Shown here: one piece after another, positions 19,764 to 29,492 of the stretch
How the letters are laid out: every line of letters starts with the position of its first letter
Position numbering within the stretch: the first letter of the stretch is position 1
Assembly (NCBI RefSeq): GCF_008727715.1
Contig: NZ_CP044218.1
Coordinates: forward strand, 1,860,001 to 1,924,000
Reading direction: 5' to 3'
DNA: 64,000 bases
From: Mesorhizobium terrae
GTDB lineage: Bacteria > Pseudomonadota > Alphaproteobacteria > Rhizobiales > Rhizobiaceae
Notes under the pieces: generated by a model
What the model was told of the DNA's origin: nothing
The model's input: the letters and a program-made list of their open reading frames with translations, nothing else
The model's database searches: none
Program-made: the position numbers and the translations under genes

Positions 19764-20741
19764 ATGATGAGCGACCAAAATCCGTTTGGCGGCATGAGCA
19801 ACGCCTATGCCACGACCGTGCAGTATGGCGGGCAGGGTGGCTCGACGGAACCGGCGAACGGCGCGGGCCAGAATCTGATCAAGGACACGACGACGGCGGC
19901 GTTCACCGCGGACGTCATTCAGGAATCGCGGCGCCAGCCCGTGCTGGTCGATTTCTGGGCGCCGTGGTGCGGCCCGTGCAAACAATTGACCCCGCTGCTC
20001 GAAAAAGCGGTCAATGCTGGCGGTGGCAAGGTCAAACTGGTCAAGATGAACATCGACGATCATCCGGCAATCGCCGGTCAGCTCGGCATTCAGTCCATCC
20101 CCGCGGTGATCGCTTTCAAGAACGGACAACCGGTCGACGGTTTCATGGGCGCTGTCCCCGAAAGCCAGATTCGTGAATTCATCGATCGTGTCGGCGGCAA
20201 GGGCGACGGCCTGGCGCAGCTGGCCGAGGCCCTGACGGCGGCTGGCGAAGCACGCACGGCCGGCGACGTGCAGACGGCGGCGGATATCTATCAGGCTGTG
20301 CTGGAGCAGGCGCCCGACACTGTCGAGGCAGTCGCGGGGTTGGCGGAAATTCTGTTCGATTCGGGCGATACCGCGGGCGCCGAGGCCGTGCTCGCGCAAT
20401 TGCCGGAAGCCAAGGCGGACGCGCCGACCATCAGCGCATTGCGCGCACGCATGGCGCTTGCCGCCCAGGCGGCATCGCTCGGCAATCCGGCCGAATTTGA
20501 GCGACGCCTCGCCGAAAACCCGAAGGACCACGAGGCGCGTTTTGACCTGGCGATGATCCAGAATGCGTTGGGTGAGCGCGAAAAAGCTGCCGACAATTTG
20601 CTGGCGATCATCAAGGCGGATCGCAGCTGGAAGGACGATGGCGCGCGGTCACAGTTGCTGCAGCTGTTCGAAGCCTGGGGCATGGCCGACGAGGCAACAC
20701 TTTCGGCACGCCGGAAGCTGTCGTCGCTGCTCTTCGCTTAA
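19764..20741 (+). CDS. Thioredoxin-TPR protein (CnoX/YbbN-like)
   Basis: About 325 residues. A disordered N-terminus is followed by a thioredoxin domain with active site WAPWCGPCKQ (about residues 72-81 of this start). A C-terminal tetratricopeptide-like region contains repeated Ala-rich helices such as GDTAGAEAVLAQLPEAKAD. This architecture matches CnoX, a co-chaperone/redox protein guarding GroEL substrates, but unlike E. coli CnoX the CGPC motif is intact, so it may be redox-active. The start 19764/19767 follows AAAGGACAG; an upstream ATG lies at 19743. Confidence 0.88.
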   Translation: MMSDQNPFGGMSNAYATTVQYGGQGGSTEPANGAGQNLIKDTTTAAFTADVIQESRRQPVLVDFWAPWCGPCKQLTPLLEKAVNAGGGKVKLVKMNIDDHPAIAGQLGIQSIPAVIAFKNGQPVDGFMGAVPESQIREFIDRVGGKGDGLAQLAEALTAAGEARTAGDVQTAADIYQAVLEQAPDTVEAVAGLAEILFDSGDTAGAEAVLAQLPEAKADAPTISALRARMALAAQAASLGNPAEFERRLAENPKDHEARFDLAMIQNALGEREKAADNLLAIIKADRSWKDDGARSQLLQLFEAWGMADEATLSARRKLSSLLFA

Positions 20742-20833
20742 AGCGGCCTGCGCGCACTGACGCCCGGATTGGGCGTCGCGATTGGGCCAACACCTGTGTT
20801 TGGCTTTCGAGACGGTCATACGAAGAGGAAGGG

Positions 20834-21505
20834 ATGCGAGCGGGAAACGCGCGATATCGGCTTGAAGCGGATTTTCCGGCCTCGATCGCGGTCTTCCCGC
20901 TGAGCGGAGCGTTGTTGCTGCCAGGCGGGCGATTGCCGCTCAACATCTTCGAGCCGCGTTATCTGCAAATGGTGGACGAGGTGCTGGCCGGATCGCGCCT
21001 GATCGGCATGATCCAGCCGGACCTGGAAGGCGTTCTGCGCAAGGACGGAGAACCCGAACTGAGCGGCGTTGGCTGTATCGGCAGGGTTATCTCCTATATG
21101 GAAACGGGCGACGGCCGCTACGTCGTTTCCTTGCAAGGCATATGCCGGTTTCGCGTCACGCAGGAACTCACGGTGCGCACGCCGTTCAGGCAATGCCGCA
21201 TCGCGCCCTTCTTGGCCGATCTCGACGAAGACCCCTCGGCTGCCAGCGTGGACCGGACCGCCTTGCTCAAGGCATTTCGCGCCTATCTGCAGGCCAACGA
21301 ACTGGAAGCGGACTGGGAAAGCGTAAGCCGCGCCGACAACGCCATGCTGGTCAATGCGCTGTCGATGATGGCGCCTTACGGGCCGGCCGAAAAGCAGGCG
21401 CTGCTGGAAGCACAGGATCTGAAAAGCAGGGCCGAAACGTTGATCGCGATCACGGAGCTGACGCTGGCCCGCGACAACGAGGATTTCGGCTCCGGCCTGC
21501 AATAG
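20834..21505 (+). CDS. LON substrate-binding-domain protein
   Basis: A 223-residue protein made only of the Lon N-terminal (PUA-like plus helical) domain, without AAA or protease domains. The N-terminus has [19 protein letters not shown] and [13 protein letters not shown], then helices with [20 protein letters not shown]. Free-standing members are common in alphaproteobacteria and their role is unclear. It lies 92 bp after the thioredoxin-TPR gene and 22 bp before the Trm112-like gene, a likely protein-quality or translation-linked cluster. Confidence 0.88.
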   Translation: MRAGNARYRLEADFPASIAVFPLSGALLLPGGRLPLNIFEPRYLQMVDEVLAGSRLIGMIQPDLEGVLRKDGEPELSGVGCIGRVISYMETGDGRYVVSLQGICRFRVTQELTVRTPFRQCRIAPFLADLDEDPSAASVDRTALLKAFRAYLQANELEADWESVSRADNAMLVNALSMMAPYGPAEKQALLEAQDLKSRAETLIAITELTLARDNEDFGSGLQ

Positions 21506-21527
21506 GATCGTGAACGGGAGACGAGGG

Positions 21528-21734
21528 ATGGGCGATCGCGAAGGCAAAAAGATCGACGTCGATCCGAAGCTGCTGGAACTGCTGGTATGTCCTCTGACCA
21601 AAGGACCGCTAAGCTGGGATGCCGAGCACGGCGAGCTGGTCTCGCGTGTCGCCAAATTGGCCTATCCGGTGCGGGACGGAATTCCGATCATGCTGCCTTC
21701 GGAGGCGCGGGCGATTGCACCCGGCAAGGGCTGA
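21528..21734 (+). CDS. Trm112 family protein (UPF0434, YcaR-like)
   Basis: A 68-residue protein with [14 protein letters not shown] and the C-terminal [17 protein letters not shown], the hallmarks of the small Trm112/YcaR family. Only one Cys remains, so the zinc site of eukaryotic Trm112 is not conserved. The ATG at 21528 after GGGAGACGAGGG gives the standard N-terminus. Confidence 0.9.
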   Translation: MGDREGKKIDVDPKLLELLVCPLTKGPLSWDAEHGELVSRVAKLAYPVRDGIPIMLPSEARAIAPGKG

Positions 21735-21800
21735 ATGCATTCCAAACCCCGTGGCGACCAGATGACGCAGGTCGATCGCAGCGGTTGGCGATAGGCCGCG

Positions 21801-24800
21801 CTAATGAAAATTACGCCCCTTCGGCATGACGCGCTGCGCGTCTTCGGCATGTGTCGGGAAATCCTGTTCGGGGACTGTTTTCCGATCCACTCGGTCGGCG
21901 GTACGGCTTTGGTCCGACGGCCCGGGCAAGAGCCTGTTTCCAGTTGCCGGTGAATTCGCTGCATCCGGCTGCCCGGTCTCCAGCAGCGACGAGAGCCAGG
22001 GCGTCAAATCTTCGATCTTGTCGGCGACGATGTGGATGACATCGGACTCGCATTGCAGCTTGCCGGTGACGCGAACGAAGCGCGCGCCCATGATAACCGG
22101 GCGATATCGATCGAATGTCCGTGCCCAGAAGATGATATTCGCGACGGTTTTCTCGTCCTCCAGTGTCAGAAAAATGGCTTTGCCGTTGCCCGGCCGCTGG
22201 CGCACGAGGACAAGCCCGGCGACCGTGACACGTCTGCCGTCCGGCACCGAAGACAGCAGCGCATTCGGCGTGACGCCGCTGCGGGCGAGCCGGTCGCGCA
22301 GGAACGAGACGGGATGCGCCTTCAAGGACAGGCCGAGCGACCGGTAATCGTGGATGACGTGCTCGCCCGGTCGCATCATCGGCAGCTTCGTCTCTGGCTC
22401 CAATTCGGGCAACCTGATCTGCGGCTGATCGAACAGAGGCAGTCTTTCCGTGGCCTTGCGGCCATCGAGCGCACGCACCGCCCAGAGCGCATCGCGCCGG
22501 CTGATGCCGAGCGAGCGGAAAGCGTCGGCCTCGGCCAGTTTCTCGATCTCGTCAGTATCGAGGCCGGAGCGTAGCCAGACATCGCGCACGGATTCGTAAC
22601 CGTCGCCGCGCCGGGCCGCGAACATCAGCATCCGATCCTCCGATAGCCCCTTGATCTGGCGAAATCCCAGCCGGACGGCGTGGTCGGTTTTAATGACGCC
22701 GCGCATCTCGGCATGGCGAGATGTGATGCGCTGGGGATCGAACGAGGCTTTTTCGAGCGCGCAGTCCCAGATCGAGGCATTGATGTCGACATCGCGGATT
22801 TCGACACCATGATCGCGCGCATCGCGCACCAATTGGGCCGGTTGGTAGAAACCCATGGGCTGCGAGTTAAGGATCGCTGCGCAGAAGACGTCGGGATAAA
22901 AGGTCTTGAACCAGCAGGAGGCATAAACGAGCAGGGCGAAGGAGGCGGCGTGGCTTTCCGGGAAGCCATATTCGCCGAACCCTTCGATCTGCTTGAAGCA
23001 GCGCTCGGCGAATTCACGGGGGTAATCCTTGCGGACCATGCCTTCGATCATCTTCTCCTTGTAATTGCCGATGGTTCCCATGCGTCTAAACGTTGCCATG
23101 GCGCGGCGCAGCTCGTCCGCTTCTCCGGGTTTGAAGCCGCCGGCAACTATAGCGATCTTCATCGCCTGTTCTTGGAACAGCGGTACGCCATAGGTCCTGC
23201 CCAGGATCTCCTTCAATTCGTCCTTGTAATACTCGACCTCTTCCCTTCCTTGCCGCCGGCGCAGGTAGGGGTGGACCATATTGCCCTGTATGGGACCGGG
23301 CCGCACGATAGCCACTTCGATGACGAGGTCATAGAACTCTCGCGGCCGCAGTCGCGGCAGCATCGACATCTGCGCGCGTGATTCAATCTGGAAAACACCG
23401 AGCGTATCCGCGCGGCAGATCATATCGTAAACACGCTTATCCTCTTCCGGCAGTGTCGCTAGCTCATACGGCCGATCGAATTGATCGCGGACGGCGGGAT
23501 AATGGCTTTTCAACAAACTGAATGTGCGTTTCAGGCACGACAACATGCCGAGCGCCAGGACGTCGACTTTAAGCAATCCAACGGCGTCGAGATCATCCTT
23601 GTCCCATTCGACCATCTTGCGTTGGTCCATTGCCGTCTTGACGATAGGTACGATCTCGTCGAGGCGATCCTTGGTGATGACGAAACCGCCGACATGCTGC
23701 GTGAGATGGCGCGGGAAGCCCATGATTTCGTTGGCGAGATCGAGGACATATCTGGTCAACGGGTCCGTATGGGCAAGACCGCCGGCCTGGGTCTCTCGCT
23801 CGCCAAGTTCGGATGAATACCAGCCCCAGATCGAACTCGACAAAGCGCTTCGGACATCCTCGGATAGACCCATTGCCTTGGCGACCTCACGCAAAGCGGA
23901 GCGGCCGCGATAGGTGATCACCGCCGCGGCAAGTGCAGTATGCTTTTCCTTATATTTCTCATAAATATAAGCGATAACCTCCTCGCGGCGTTCATGCTCG
24001 AAATCGACATCTATGTCGGGCGGTTCGTTACGCTCTTCAGAGATGAAGCGCTCGAAAAGTGCATGGATTTGATTAGGCCCGACCGGCGTTATACCGATGC
24101 AGTAACAGACGACGGAATTGGCGGCAGAGCCACGGCCTTGACACAATATGCCTCGGCTGCGTGCGAAGCGAACGATGTCATGTACGGTCAAGAAATAGCG
24201 CGCATACCCCATTCGCCCGACCAGGGCCAATTCTTCCCTGATACGCGAGGACACGGGCTGCGGTACTCCGTCAGGGTAGCGCTCCACTGCTCCTTCCCAG
24301 GCAAGTCGTTCCAGTTCCTGCTGCGGCGTTGCGCCATCGCGCGTCGGTTCGTCGGGATAATTGTGACGTAATTCCTGTAGTGAAAAGCTGAGGGTCTCGG
24401 CGAAGCGCAGCGTTTCGGTAAGCGCCTGTGGATGGCGACGGAAAAGACGAGCCATTTCTTGCGTCGGCTTCATATGGCGCTCAGCATTTGCAGCGAGTTC
24501 CATTCCAGCCTCGGCTACAGGGACGTTGAGCCGGATCGCAGTCACCACATCCTGCAGCGGTCGCCGTTCTGCGCAATGATAGAGTATGTCGTTAGTGGCC
24601 ATGAAAGGCAGACCAGCGGCTTGTGCCAGACCTTGAGCCTGCTCGATGCGAAAGAGGTCGTCGCCTTGATATTTGGGCGCGGCAGCGAGCCACAGATTTC
24701 GACCGAAACGTTCCTTCAACCGGCATAACAGCGGTAGTTCATCTTGGCCGGGGGAAAGACGGGGCAGTATGGCGAGAGATATATGGTCACCCCCTTTGAG

Positions 24801-25199
24801 GAGGTCGTCGAGATAAAGTAGAGGAGCCCCCTTTTCTCCGCGAAGATTCGCTTCGGTTAAGAGCCGGCACAGATGCCCCCAACCGGTTCGGTCCTGAGGA
24901 TAGGCCAAGATATCCGGGACACCGTCGCAGAACACCAACCTGCAACCGGGATGATAAGGCAGCCAAACCGCCTCGGTCTCGTTGGAAAGCTGAATATGCC
25001 GCGATTGGCTCCAAGCACGCACCACACCGGCAACGGTATTACGATCTGCAAGTCCCATGGCGGTGTAGCCCAGCGCGCATGACATCACGACCAACTCCTC
25101 CGGGCGCGAGGCGCCGCGCAGGAAGGAAAAATTCGACTGCACGCCGAACTCGGCATAGGCCGGCAGGGCAGATGGCGCGCGCAGGTTGGCCGTCTTCAT
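21801..25199 (-). CDS. dnaE2: Error-prone DNA polymerase DnaE2 (ImuC)
   Basis: A 1132-residue C-family polymerase for SOS translesion synthesis. The N-terminal PHP domain begins AYAEFGVQSNFSFLRGAS. The polymerase core shows RGILCQGRGSAANSVVCY and PPDIDVDFEHERREEVI with catalytic acidic residues, and PDVFCAAILNSQPMGFY follows. A tHhH region and OB fold are followed by the typical ending PKGRNFH. The start at 25199 overlaps the imuB stop by ATGA; longer frames upstream would run into imuB. It is the third gene of an SOS cassette. Confidence 0.96.
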   Translation of the reverse strand: MKTANLRAPSALPAYAEFGVQSNFSFLRGASRPEELVVMSCALGYTAMGLADRNTVAGVVRAWSQSRHIQLSNETEAVWLPYHPGCRLVFCDGVPDILAYPQDRTGWGHLCRLLTEANLRGEKGAPLLYLDDLLKGGDHISLAILPRLSPGQDELPLLCRLKERFGRNLWLAAAPKYQGDDLFRIEQAQGLAQAAGLPFMATNDILYHCAERRPLQDVVTAIRLNVPVAEAGMELAANAERHMKPTQEMARLFRRHPQALTETLRFAETLSFSLQELRHNYPDEPTRDGATPQQELERLAWEGAVERYPDGVPQPVSSRIREELALVGRMGYARYFLTVHDIVRFARSRGILCQGRGSAANSVVCYCIGITPVGPNQIHALFERFISEERNEPPDIDVDFEHERREEVIAYIYEKYKEKHTALAAAVITYRGRSALREVAKAMGLSEDVRSALSSSIWGWYSSELGERETQAGGLAHTDPLTRYVLDLANEIMGFPRHLTQHVGGFVITKDRLDEIVPIVKTAMDQRKMVEWDKDDLDAVGLLKVDVLALGMLSCLKRTFSLLKSHYPAVRDQFDRPYELATLPEEDKRVYDMICRADTLGVFQIESRAQMSMLPRLRPREFYDLVIEVAIVRPGPIQGNMVHPYLRRRQGREEVEYYKDELKEILGRTYGVPLFQEQAMKIAIVAGGFKPGEADELRRAMATFRRMGTIGNYKEKMIEGMVRKDYPREFAERCFKQIEGFGEYGFPESHAASFALLVYASCWFKTFYPDVFCAAILNSQPMGFYQPAQLVRDARDHGVEIRDVDINASIWDCALEKASFDPQRITSRHAEMRGVIKTDHAVRLGFRQIKGLSEDRMLMFAARRGDGYESVRDVWLRSGLDTDEIEKLAEADAFRSLGISRRDALWAVRALDGRKATERLPLFDQPQIRLPELEPETKLPMMRPGEHVIHDYRSLGLSLKAHPVSFLRDRLARSGVTPNALLSSVPDGRRVTVAGLVLVRQRPGNGKAIFLTLEDEKTVANIIFWARTFDRYRPVIMGARFVRVTGKLQCESDVIHIVADKIEDLTPWLSSLLETGQPDAANSPATGNRLLPGPSDQSRTADRVDRKTVPEQDFPTHAEDAQRVMPKGRNFH

Positions 25200-26842
25200 G
25201 CGAACACCCCATGCATGAACCAGCGCGGCGGCGGTTCGGAATCGCTGTAAAAGCCCTGGCGATAGAGCCAGTAGCGGCGGCCGTCCGTATCCTCGACGCG
25301 ATAATAGTCGCGTGTCGGCTCCTGCTTGCGCCACCACTCCGCCGCGATGCGTTCAGGGCCCTCGACGCTGGCGACACGGTGCAGCGCGCGCCGCCAGCGG
25401 AACTGCGGCGGCGGGCCATCCGGGATTTCCGTGGCCGGAACCTCGATCGGTTCCGGCACCCGGAACAGCCGGATCGGGCGTTCCGGCTGGAAAGGCGTTG
25501 TGGTGGGCAGGTTCCTGGGGGCGGCGGGTTTCTTCGGCGGCGATACACGCTGCGGCGGGTTCTCCCAGTAGGGGATGGTCGTGACGGCCCGTTCCGGCAG
25601 ATGGCTTTCGATGGCGACCGGTTTCATCACGGCACCATCGCCCAGGCGGGCACGGATACGGTCAACGAAGAGAGCGAGACCTTCCTCGTCTTCCTCGACA
25701 TCGCCGGCGAGGTCGGCTTGTCGTATATCGAAAGGCGCGGTGGTCAGGACGGCGAGGCGAACGAGATCGAAACCGTAGCCGGCATCGAAATCCTCAGCGA
25801 TCGCGGCCAGCCTTTCATGGAACAGTTTCTGGACGAGCCGCGGCTCACGCATCGGCCGCGACGTGCCGACGACAAGCCGGCTGACCACGCCATCGACCCT
25901 GAAAAGCAGGAGTGCGAGCGCCCTGGCGCCTTCGCCTCGCCGTTCGAGATCGGTTTTCAGCGCCGTCGCGAGCAAGAACACCAGACGCTCGATGTCGTCG
26001 GTCAGGGTGATCGGCTCGGCAAGATGCCGCTCGACCGAAAGAGGCGCGACGGGCAGGCGCGGCGACACCGCCTCATCCTGCCGGCCGAGCGCCTGGTCGA
26101 GCCGCAGGAGCAGGGTCGCGCCGAAACGGCGCACCAGCGGCGCGCGTGGCGCCGCCATGACGGCGCCTGCCGTGCGAAGACCGACGCTTTCCAGGCTGCC
26201 GCGCACCTGCGGATCGAGGCGCAGCGCGGTCAGCGGTAGGGGTGCCAGGAGCCTCTCCTCATCACCACGTTCGACGATGCATTGCCTGGAAAATCGCGCG
26301 GCAGCCCAGGCAGCCCCGGCTGTCGAGGCGATGCCGGCGCGCACGTCGAAACCCTGATGGAAAAACCGGGCCAGGATCTCATCCAGCATGGCGCGTTCGC
26401 CGCCGAAAAGATGCGCGCAGCCGGTGATGTCGAGGAACAGGCCGTCGGTACCGTCCAGGGCGACCAGCGGTGTGTAGCGGTCGCACCAGTCGGCCAGGCT
26501 TTCGAGCAGGCGCAAATCCGCCTGTGGATCGGCTTCGATGATGTCGATCGCCGGATGCATGGCGCGGGCGTCGGCGATGCCCATGCCGGGTTTCAGGCGC
26601 AATGCCTCGGCTCGTTCATCGAGCGCGGCGATGCGTTGCGCGTTGCGGTCGCGATGGCTGATCACCAGTGGGTGATGACTGGAAGGGCGGGAACGCCACG
26701 ACCGCCCCAGGCGCTGCCGCAGTATCCGCTCCGCCGGAAGATGCGGAAACCAGAGCGACAGGATCCTTTGCTCCTTCTTGCGCGTCCCTTCGCCATTTGC
26801 CGGTTCCGCCCACGCGCTTTCTGTCCAGGAATGTGCGTTCAT
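25196..26842 (-). CDS. imuB: Y-family polymerase-like mutasome protein ImuB
   Basis: A 548-residue Y-family DNA polymerase homologue that recruits DnaE2 to the beta clamp and is itself considered catalytically inactive. The N-terminal RILSLWFPHLPAERILR and the C-terminal EPPPRWFMHGVFA are hallmarks of ImuB. The start at 26842 is the first Met before the conserved region and lies inside imuA, which gives a 227-bp imuA-imuB overlap. An even longer frame to 26986 looks artefactual. It is coupled to dnaE2 by ATGA. Confidence 0.92.
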   Translation of the reverse strand: MNAHSWTESAWAEPANGEGTRKKEQRILSLWFPHLPAERILRQRLGRSWRSRPSSHHPLVISHRDRNAQRIAALDERAEALRLKPGMGIADARAMHPAIDIIEADPQADLRLLESLADWCDRYTPLVALDGTDGLFLDITGCAHLFGGERAMLDEILARFFHQGFDVRAGIASTAGAAWAAARFSRQCIVERGDEERLLAPLPLTALRLDPQVRGSLESVGLRTAGAVMAAPRAPLVRRFGATLLLRLDQALGRQDEAVSPRLPVAPLSVERHLAEPITLTDDIERLVFLLATALKTDLERRGEGARALALLLFRVDGVVSRLVVGTSRPMREPRLVQKLFHERLAAIAEDFDAGYGFDLVRLAVLTTAPFDIRQADLAGDVEEDEEGLALFVDRIRARLGDGAVMKPVAIESHLPERAVTTIPYWENPPQRVSPPKKPAAPRNLPTTTPFQPERPIRLFRVPEPIEVPATEIPDGPPPQFRWRRALHRVASVEGPERIAAEWWRKQEPTRDYYRVEDTDGRRYWLYRQGFYSDSEPPPRWFMHGVFA

Positions 26843-27635
26843 CGGGGTTCCACTCCAGTGTGAATTGTCCAGGCTGTGCCGCGCGGCTCTTGTCGATGGT
26901 GACGGTGAAGGCCGGGCGGCCGATCGAGCCGTCCAGCGGTCCGGCGACGGTGAGGCGAGGTGCGGCGGGTGCGGGGGCGACGACAAGACGGACAGGGGCG
27001 GCCGTCGGTTCGGCGAAGGCTGCCTGGCGCAGCAGGAATACGGGCCGGCCAGCCATCTGCGCGCGCCGATGCAGCCGCCGCGTCGCCGTGAGGTCGAGCC
27101 GTTCGGAATTGCCGCGCAGCTCCAGAACGACGGCCGAGAGCGCCGTCAGCCCGGCCGCTTCCTCGGCGATCCACAAGGCGTCGACGAGCTTTGGCGCCTC
27201 GGCATAAAGCAACATCTCGGGCGCGATGCCGAAACCGGCCTGAAGACCCCGCGCGTAAGGAAAGCCGGCCTCGCGGAAGATCTCGGCGGTGCCGACCCAG
27301 AGGATGGGGGCAGGCGAGCCCGCCGCTTTCAAGGCCAGGCCGGCAAGGGAGAGCGCGAAACCGGCGACGGTGCCGGCGTCGCGCGTCTCGGCGCCATGGA
27401 ATTCGGTGAGGGCGGCTTTCGGCAGGCCGCCGCCCAGGGCGGCGTCGAGGCGGCCGGCACCCGTCGCGAGCAGCCCATGGCTTTCGGCCACGCCGCCACG
27501 GCGAACCAGCATGCGATCCGCGTCGAAGGCATCGCCGGCAGGCGCGTCGAGGCGCTCGGCCAGTGTTCCTTCGATTTTCGCGATCTGGCGGCGCAGGGCA
27601 AAAACAGTGTCCCGCACCACAGCGCTTGTCGCCAT
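26616..27635 (-). CDS. imuA: Mutasome protein ImuA (RecA-like)
   Basis: A 339-residue RecA/SulA-like protein, first gene of the imuA-imuB-dnaE2 translesion cassette. Family blocks are LPKAALTEFHGAE, APILWVGTAEIFREAGFPY, ERLDLTATRRLHRRAQMAGRPVFLLR and, near the end, FTLEWNPDERTF. An Arg/Pro-rich tail of about 60 residues is encoded within the imuB overlap. A LexA-type box begins 22 bp upstream of the start, so damage induction is likely. Confidence 0.92.
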   Translation of the reverse strand: MATSAVVRDTVFALRRQIAKIEGTLAERLDAPAGDAFDADRMLVRRGGVAESHGLLATGAGRLDAALGGGLPKAALTEFHGAETRDAGTVAGFALSLAGLALKAAGSPAPILWVGTAEIFREAGFPYARGLQAGFGIAPEMLLYAEAPKLVDALWIAEEAAGLTALSAVVLELRGNSERLDLTATRRLHRRAQMAGRPVFLLRQAAFAEPTAAPVRLVVAPAPAAPRLTVAGPLDGSIGRPAFTVTIDKSRAAQPGQFTLEWNPDERTFLDRKRVGGTGKWRRDAQEGAKDPVALVSASSGGADTAAAPGAVVAFPPFQSSPTGDQPSRPQRATHRRAR

Positions 27636-27656
27636 GGTGTTCCGTTCCGTCGATAT

Positions 27657-27671
27657 GTTCCTGTTATGTTC
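27657..27671 (-). promoter_or_regulatory. LexA (SOS) box of the imuA-imuB-dnaE2 operon
   Basis: GTTC-CTGTTAT-GTTC is an exact match to the alphaproteobacterial LexA consensus GTTC-N7-GTTC. It lies 22-36 nt before the imuA start, where it would block transcription of the cassette. Confidence 0.9.
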
Positions 27672-27815
27672 TTATAGATTCCAGAGGGCGGAACGAGAGT
27701 CAAGCGGAGTCGTGAAGAATTTATTCCTCTTCCAGGCGGGCACTCGTCTCCGGAGCGTCCGGCATTTGCCGATTGTGCCGCAACGGCCTATATGCCGAAT
27801 GTCAAAGGACAAAGA

Positions 27816-28238
27816 ATGGCCCGCATCTACAAGACCCGCACCTGGCATGGGGAGCTTTCACCCTCCCTGGAGGAAATGGAGCTCCTGGCGCTGGAAGCCT
27901 ATGCGCATCTGCCGGAAGAATTCCGCAAGCTGACCGGCGAGATCGTCATCCAGATGGCCGAGTTCCCGACCGACGAGATCATGGACGACCTGTCGCTGGA
28001 GACGCCGTTCGACCTGCTTGGCCTGTTCGAGGGGCGCGGCATCGCCGAACGCTGGAACCCGGCGACCGGCGAAGGGCCGAACCGCATCACGCTCTATCGC
28101 CGCGCCGTCCTCGACTACTGGGCCGAGAACGAGGAGACACTGGGCGACATCGTCACCCATGTGCTGATCCACGAGATCGGCCATCATTTTGGCCTCTCCG
28201 ACGACGACATGGAGCGGATCGAGGCGGCCGTCGAATAG
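27816..28238 (+). CDS. Zincin-like metallopeptidase family protein
   Basis: A 140-residue protein with the zinc-binding signature HEIGHHFGLSDDDMERIE near the C-terminus (HExxH plus a downstream Asp). It belongs to the small bacterial 'metallopeptidase family' (DUF1025-like). The family's substrate is unknown. The ATG at 27816, preceded by AAAGGACAAAGA, is preferred over an ATG 24 bp upstream. It is transcribed divergently from the imu cassette. Confidence 0.88.
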   Translation: MARIYKTRTWHGELSPSLEEMELLALEAYAHLPEEFRKLTGEIVIQMAEFPTDEIMDDLSLETPFDLLGLFEGRGIAERWNPATGEGPNRITLYRRAVLDYWAENEETLGDIVTHVLIHEIGHHFGLSDDDMERIEAAVE

Positions 28239-28270
28239 ACTTTTCGATGCGTGGCCTCAGCGGCCGCCCG

Positions 28271-28480
28271 TCACCAGTCGCTCAGCTTGGTCTCGCCGGG
28301 AACATAGTCCTGGCCGTCTATGTCCTTCACCACGGCCTGGCCGCAGCGCATCGCCTTTTCTTTTTTGTCGTAGGCATAGGTCGGCGAGCCATAGAGGTGC
28401 CAGCCCTTGTTCAGCGCCGCTGTCACCTTATGGCAGAAGGTGGCGTCGTCGACGGCGGTGAGAAAACGGTAAAGTCGCAT
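28271..28480 (-). CDS. DUF1737 domain protein
   Basis: A 69-residue protein. MRLYRFLTAVDDATFCHKV and NKGWHLYGSPTYAYD are characteristic of the DUF1737 family, which has no assigned function. It is a small acidic-basic mixed protein with no membrane segment. It lies downstream of the CoA-ester lyase on the same strand (33-bp gap), possibly co-transcribed. Confidence 0.82.
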   Translation of the reverse strand: MRLYRFLTAVDDATFCHKVTAALNKGWHLYGSPTYAYDKKEKAMRCGQAVVKDIDGQDYVPGETKLSDW

Positions 28481-28513
28481 GAGCGGGTCCTGTCCTGTAT
28501 AGGGTAGCGGCGA

Positions 28514-29395
28514 TCATGCGCCGATGCTTGTGGCTTTCGCCAGCAATTTTTCGGCCTGGGCGAGGTGCAGCCGCTCGACCATCCGGCCTTCCAGCGCGAT
28601 CACGCTTTTTCCGGCGTTCTCCGGCCTGCCGAAGGCCTCGACAACGGCGCGGGCCTCGGCCAGCGCCCGCGGCGACGGCGAGAAGGCGGCATTGGCGGCC
28701 TCGATCTGCGTAGGATGGATCAGCGTCTTGCCGTCGAAGCCCATGGCCGCAGCGTCGGCGCATTCGCGCAGGAAGCCGGCCGAATCGTGGAAATCATTGT
28801 AGACGCCGTCGAGCAGCGCGATGCCGCCGGCGCGCGCGGCCAGCACCATCTGCATCAGCCATGGCATCAGATAGCGTCGGTCCGGCGTCGCCTGGATGCC
28901 GGTCTCCTTGATCAGGTCGTTGGTGCCGGCGACCAGGCAGGCGAGCCGCGAGGCGGGATCGCGGCCAAGCTCGGCGATGGCGGCGATGTTGATCAGCGCC
29001 TTGGGCGTCTCGATCATCGCCCACAACTTGACCTCGTCGGGCATGTCGGCCTCGTCGAGGGCATCGCCGGCTTCCAGGATGTCGCGCGGCGTATCGATCT
29101 TGGGCAGGAGAATGCCGTCGGGCCGGCAAGCAAGGGCCGCGGCCAGATCATCCGGGCCGCTTTCGCCGCCAAGGCGGTTGATGCGCACCACCATTTCGCA
29201 GCGTCGCTTTGGGCGGTCGGCGAAGATCGCGCCCAGCCTGTCACGCGCCGAAGCCTTCTCGCCGGAAGCGACGGCGTCCTCCAGATCGATGATGACCGCA
29301 TCGCAGGTAAGGGCCGGGATCTTGGCCAGTGCCCGCTCGTTCGCGGCGGGAATGTAGAGCACGGAGCGGCGCGGACGATAGGAAATCTCAACCAT
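28514..29395 (-). CDS. HpcH/HpaI (CitE-like) CoA ester lyase
   Basis: A 293-residue TIM-barrel lyase of the citrate lyase beta/malyl-CoA lyase family. Seen are RRSVLYIPAANERALAK, the metal-binding IIDLEDAVA, KLWAMIETPKALINI with the second metal-binding Glu, and GFDGKTLIHPTQIEAAN. Members cleave malyl-CoA, methylmalyl-CoA or citramalyl-CoA or act as thioesterases, and the exact substrate cannot be read from the sequence. It is divergent from the FAD oxidoreductase gene. Confidence 0.88.
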   Translation of the reverse strand: MVEISYRPRRSVLYIPAANERALAKIPALTCDAVIIDLEDAVASGEKASARDRLGAIFADRPKRRCEMVVRINRLGGESGPDDLAAALACRPDGILLPKIDTPRDILEAGDALDEADMPDEVKLWAMIETPKALINIAAIAELGRDPASRLACLVAGTNDLIKETGIQATPDRRYLMPWLMQMVLAARAGGIALLDGVYNDFHDSAGFLRECADAAAMGFDGKTLIHPTQIEAANAAFSPSPRALAEARAVVEAFGRPENAGKSVIALEGRMVERLHLAQAEKLLAKATSIGA

Positions 29396-29492
29396 CTGGT
29401 CTTCTTGCCCGGCAAAGCTGGCCCTTGCAAGCTCTTGCGGGAGGGTGGCTGAACCTGCTTTCCTTCAGCGCGGCAATTCGGGACTTCAGTTC

